NCBI RefSeq assembly: GCF_004027225.2
Contig: NC_044289.2
Span: forward strand, 1-64,000
Reading direction: 5' to 3'
Source: Strigops habroptila
Taxonomy: Eukaryota; Chordata; Aves; Psittaciformes; Psittacidae
DNA length: 64,000 nucleotides
The position numbers and the translations under genes were made by a program. How positions within the stretch are numbered: the first letter of the stretch is position 1; every line of letters starts with the position of its first letter. Positions 61,166 through 64,000 of this stretch are shown here, in pieces. Below the pieces are notes generated by a model. It did not search any database and was not told the origin of the DNA. It worked only from the letters and a program-made list of their open reading frames with translations.

Positions 61166-61419
61166 CCACTTATAAACACAGAAATGCCACGACGGAGCAA
61201 ATGCTGTTGGGTTTGTGACATGACATGTGTGTCCTGGGCTAGAAGTGGGGTGCCAGCAACAAACAGGGCTCCAGCCATGGAGCCAAAAGGAGGACTCACA
61301 GAGCAGTGTGTCTGTGTCTAGGAGGTGGAGGGTCTGTGGGAAATGGGTTGGATTTTAGTCAGTCTTCCATAACCTGTGACATTTCCCCTATCTTAGGGCC
61401 CCAAGCCCAGAGACATCAG

Positions 61420-62397
61420 ATGTCCAATGGCAGCTCCATCACCCAGTTCCTCCTCCTGTCATTCACAGAAACGCGGGAGCTGCAGCTCTGGCACTTCTGG
61501 TTCTTCCTAGGCATCTTCCTCACTGCGCTCCTGGGCAGCGGCCTCATCATCACCAGCACAGCCTGCGACCAGCACCTCCACACCCCCATGTACTTCTTCC
61601 TGCTCAACCTCTCCCTCCTGGACCTGGGCTCCATCTCCACCACTGTCCCCAAATCCATGGCCAATTCCCTCTGGGACACCAGGGCCATCTCCTATGCAGG
61701 ATGTGCTGCACAGGTCTTTCTGTTTGCCTTCTTTATAGTAGCAGAGTTTTCACTCCTCACCATCATGTCCTATGACCGCTATGTGGCCATCTGCAAGCCC
61801 CTGCACTACGGGACCCTCCTGGGCAGCAGAGCTTGTGTCCACATGGCAGCAGCTGCCTGGGGCACTGGGTTTCTCACTGCTCTGCTGCACACAGCCAATA
61901 CATTTTCACTACCCCTCTGCCGAGGCAATGCTGTGGAGCAGTTCTTCTGTGAAATCCCCCAGATTCTCAAGCTCTCCTGCTCAGACTCCTACCTCAGGGA
62001 AGTTGGGCTTCTTGTGGTTGGCTTCTGTTTAGCACTTGGCTGTTTTGTTTTCATTGTGGGGTCCTATGTGCAGATCTTCAAGGCTGTGCTGAGGATCCCC
62101 TCTGAGCAGGGATGCCACAAAGCCTTTTCCACATGCCTCCCTCACCTGGCTGTAGTCTCCCTGTTTGTTAGCACTGGCACATTTGCCTACCTGAAGCCCC
62201 CCTCAATCTCCTCCCCATCCCTGGATCTGGCGAATGCAGTGCTGTACTCGGTGGTGACTCCAGCAGTGAACCCCCTCATCTACAGTCTGAGGAATCAGGA
62301 GCTCAGGGATGCTGTGAGGAAGCTGACGACTGAATGTGTTTCAGCAGCCATACACTGCCTGCTTTCCTCTGTAAAGGGCTCCCAGTGTAGATCATGA
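61420..62397 (+). CDS. OR14-like olfactory receptor, intact (OR-E)
   Basis: A 325-residue odorant receptor of the avian gamma-c (OR14-like) group, expected in olfactory neuron membranes and coupling to the olfactory G protein. I chose ATG 61420 (MSNGSS, with an NGS glycosylation site). An AG acceptor at 61395-61396 lies just upstream, so the longer frame from 61306 is probably intron. Motifs: HTPMYFFLLNLS (54-65), Cys94 and Cys177 for the loop disulfide, MSYDRYVAIC (116-125), KAFSTCLPHL (234-243) and NPLIYSLRNQ (284-293). Odd point: TM1 reads LLGSGLII, so the near-universal Asn of the GN motif (present in OR-A) is Ser40. No stops or shifts. Poly(A) AATAAA lies at 63126-63131, beyond an LTR inserted in the 3' UTR. 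Confidence 0.92.
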   Translation: MSNGSSITQFLLLSFTETRELQLWHFWFFLGIFLTALLGSGLIITSTACDQHLHTPMYFFLLNLSLLDLGSISTTVPKSMANSLWDTRAISYAGCAAQVFLFAFFIVAEFSLLTIMSYDRYVAICKPLHYGTLLGSRACVHMAAAAWGTGFLTALLHTANTFSLPLCRGNAVEQFFCEIPQILKLSCSDSYLREVGLLVVGFCLALGCFVFIVGSYVQIFKAVLRIPSEQGCHKAFSTCLPHLAVVSLFVSTGTFAYLKPPSISSPSLDLANAVLYSVVTPAVNPLIYSLRNQELRDAVRKLTTECVSAAIHCLLSSVKGSQCRS

Positions 62398-62421
62398 CAG
62401 GAGAAGTCCATCCTTCCTGCT

Positions 62422-62976
62422 TGTCCTGGGTTCAGCTATAGCAGTCATTTTTCTCCTTCTTAGGGGCTGGTGCAGTGCTGTGTTTTTGACTTTCAGCCTG
62501 GTAACAACGCTGATAAGACACTGATGTTTTTAGTTGTTGCAAAGTAATGTTTACCCTGATCAAGGACTTTTCAGTCTCATGCTCTGCTGGGGAGGAGGGG
62601 AAGCCAGGAGAAAGCAGAGACAGGACACCTGACCCAAACTGGCCAAAGGGGTATTCCATACCACAGCACGTCATGCCCAGGATAGAAACTCAGGGGAGTT
62701 ACCCAGAAGGCCCAGGACGCTGCTCGGGTCGGGCTGGGTATCAGTCGGCAAGTCGTGAGCAATTGTATCTGCTCCCTTTGTTATTTCCCTTATAATTATT
62801 GTTATTGGCGGCAGCAGTAGTGGGTTTGTATTATACCTTAGTTACTCGGCTGCTCTTATCTCAACCCGTGGGAGCTACATTCTTTCGATTCTCCTTCCCA
62901 TCCTTCCAGGAAGAAGAGGGGGAGTGAGTGAGTGGCTGCGTGGTTCTGAGTTACCGGTTGGGCTTAAACCACGACA
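62422..62976 (+). mobile_element. Full-length solo ERV LTR in OR-E 3' UTR
   Basis: TGTCCTGGGTTCAGC start, GGGCTTAAACCACGACA end, about 555 bases. Sequence on both sides matches the uninterrupted OR-C 3' region (about 51700-51730), so the insertion site is clear. No matching target duplication was evident. Confidence 0.82.
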
Positions 62977-63375
62977 GTTCTTTACATTTGTTTTCCTGTT
63001 TCCACTCGTGACGTTGTTGCCTTCCAAGACATGTCAGTATTCATCCCTTCCTACTTCAGTATCTGCCTGCCTTGTGTGACCCACAGACTTTCTGTCAATG
63101 GGGGTCTGTCTTTGTATTTAAGCACAATAAATGATCCTGTAGCAACTTCTTCTCTGTGATATGTCCTCTGTGATATGGCAGGAGTGAAGGGGAATGAAAT
63201 CAGCTTTCTGGCTGTTCCAGCGCTGGGATGGCTGCTCTGTGCCTGGAGCAGTAAGAGCTCTTGAGGAGCCCAAGGGCCGGGACTGTTGTGCTGTTGTGGG
63301 GAGATGGGATAGCATGGGGGGGTTGCAGAGCTCTCAGGGTGTCCTGGGGAGGAGAGCAGGGGACACAGGGACCCT
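62977..63375 (+). other. OR-E 3' flank with poly(A) signal
   Basis: AATAAA at 63126-63131. The common OR 3' block follows to GGAGAGCAGGGGACACAGGG. Confidence 0.7.
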
Positions 63376-63448
63376 ATCCATCGCAGGGGAGTTGGAACTA
63401 GGTGATCTTAAAGTCCTTTCCAGCCCAAATTATTCTATGGTTCTATGC
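63376..63448 (+). mobile_element. CR1 3' tip
   Basis: GGTGATCTTAAAGTCCTTTC to TTATTCTATGGTTCTATG. Confidence 0.8.
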
Positions 63449-63559
63449 AAGTGCCAGAGGGAGAAGGCTGGTTTGTGCCCTTGGTTTGAGCAGACCAGGT
63501 CTGCTGTCACCATTCAGCCATTGGCCATCTCTCTCTGGCCATTTCCACACTGCTCACCT

Positions 63560-64000
63560 TGGGTTTAAGGTGAATCTTGAATGTGTCCCATGCTGGGGAG
63601 TCACGACTTCCCTGGGGAGACTATTCCAATGGTTGATTGTTCTCATTGGGAAACATTTTCCTCTTGTGTCCAATTGGAATTTCCCCAGGAATAACTTGGA
63701 CCCATTGGCCCTCATCTTTCCCATGGGACTCCTTGTCGAAAGGGAGTCTCCATCTTTGCAGTCACCCTTTAAATACTGGAACATAAGGTCACCCTGAGCT
63801 TTCTTCTCTCAAGGCTGAACAAGCCCAGCTCTCTCAGCCTTTCCAAGTCCTTGGATCACCTTTGGAGCCCTTCTCTGCACCTTCTCCAGCCTGTCCACAT
63901 CTGTTTTGTATGACAGAGACCAAAACCGAACCCAGTATTCCAGGAGTGGCCTGACTGAGTAGAGCAGGATAACGTCATCTTTATCTCTGCTGGTGCTGCC
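63560..64000 (-). mobile_element. CR1 LINE, runs off the window
   Basis: A diverged subfamily: GACTATTCCAATGGTTGATT, then AAGGCTGAACAAGCCCAGCT and CCTTCTCCAGCCTGTCCACA. Confidence 0.75.

Noticed and set aside
61306-61419. N-terminal extension of OR-E from 61306
   Set aside because: The AG acceptor at 61395-61396 and the family's usual length favour ATG 61420.

Overview
The window looks like passerine bird DNA. It is dense in CR1 (chicken repeat 1) LINE 3' ends, avian endogenous retrovirus LTRs, PIM1-like kinase copies (a family known to be expanded in songbirds), OR14-like (gamma-c) olfactory receptor copies and maestro HEAT-like (MROH) exons. GC-rich minisatellites of microchromosome type run through it. 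No bacterial features were seen. The species cannot be named from sequence alone.

Layout. 1-2.6 kb: the 3' part of a PIM1-like kinase on +, fused at about 452 to the head (intron 1, exon 1, CpG-rich 5' region) of a second PIM1-like gene on -. 2.6-8.4 kb: CR1 copies and an olfactory receptor (OR) upstream cassette. 8.9-9.8 kb: OR pseudogene A. 10-21 kb: CR1, nested ERV/LTR remains, alternating-CA and GATA arrays, and the first copy of a duplicated TATA-like promoter plus first exon. 22-23.7 kb: OR pseudogene B cut by CR1. 25.0-26.1 kb: an open reading frame with six about 43-residue repeats, the strongest unrecognised protein candidate. 26.5-34 kb: a CpG island and three DZANK1-like exons between related LTRs. 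34.6-37 kb: the second promoter/exon copy, C-rich minisatellites and an orphan coiled-coil exon. 37-40.5 kb: CR1 copies and a retroviral pol fossil. 40.5-43.7 kb: an almost complete six-exon PIM1-like pseudogene. 44.2-45.8 kb: a 30-bp minisatellite open in several frames. 46-52 kb: a second OR cassette with OR pseudogene C. 53.5-56 kb: a solo LTR and an MROH-like exon set. 56-58.4 kb: minisatellites, an ERV fragment and a GATGG satellite. 58.9-62.4 kb: OR fragment D and the one intact receptor, OR-E. The end is a solo LTR, OR 3' flank and CR1.

The segment appears built by repeated local duplication, often inverted. PIM heads, OR upstream cassettes, OR 3' flanks, the promoter/exon unit and CR1-bearing blocks all recur in both orientations. 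Only OR-E and, less certainly, the 25-kb repeat protein look able to encode an undisturbed protein. The other host gene copies are broken, partial or fused. All identifications come from reading the sequence. No database search was run.
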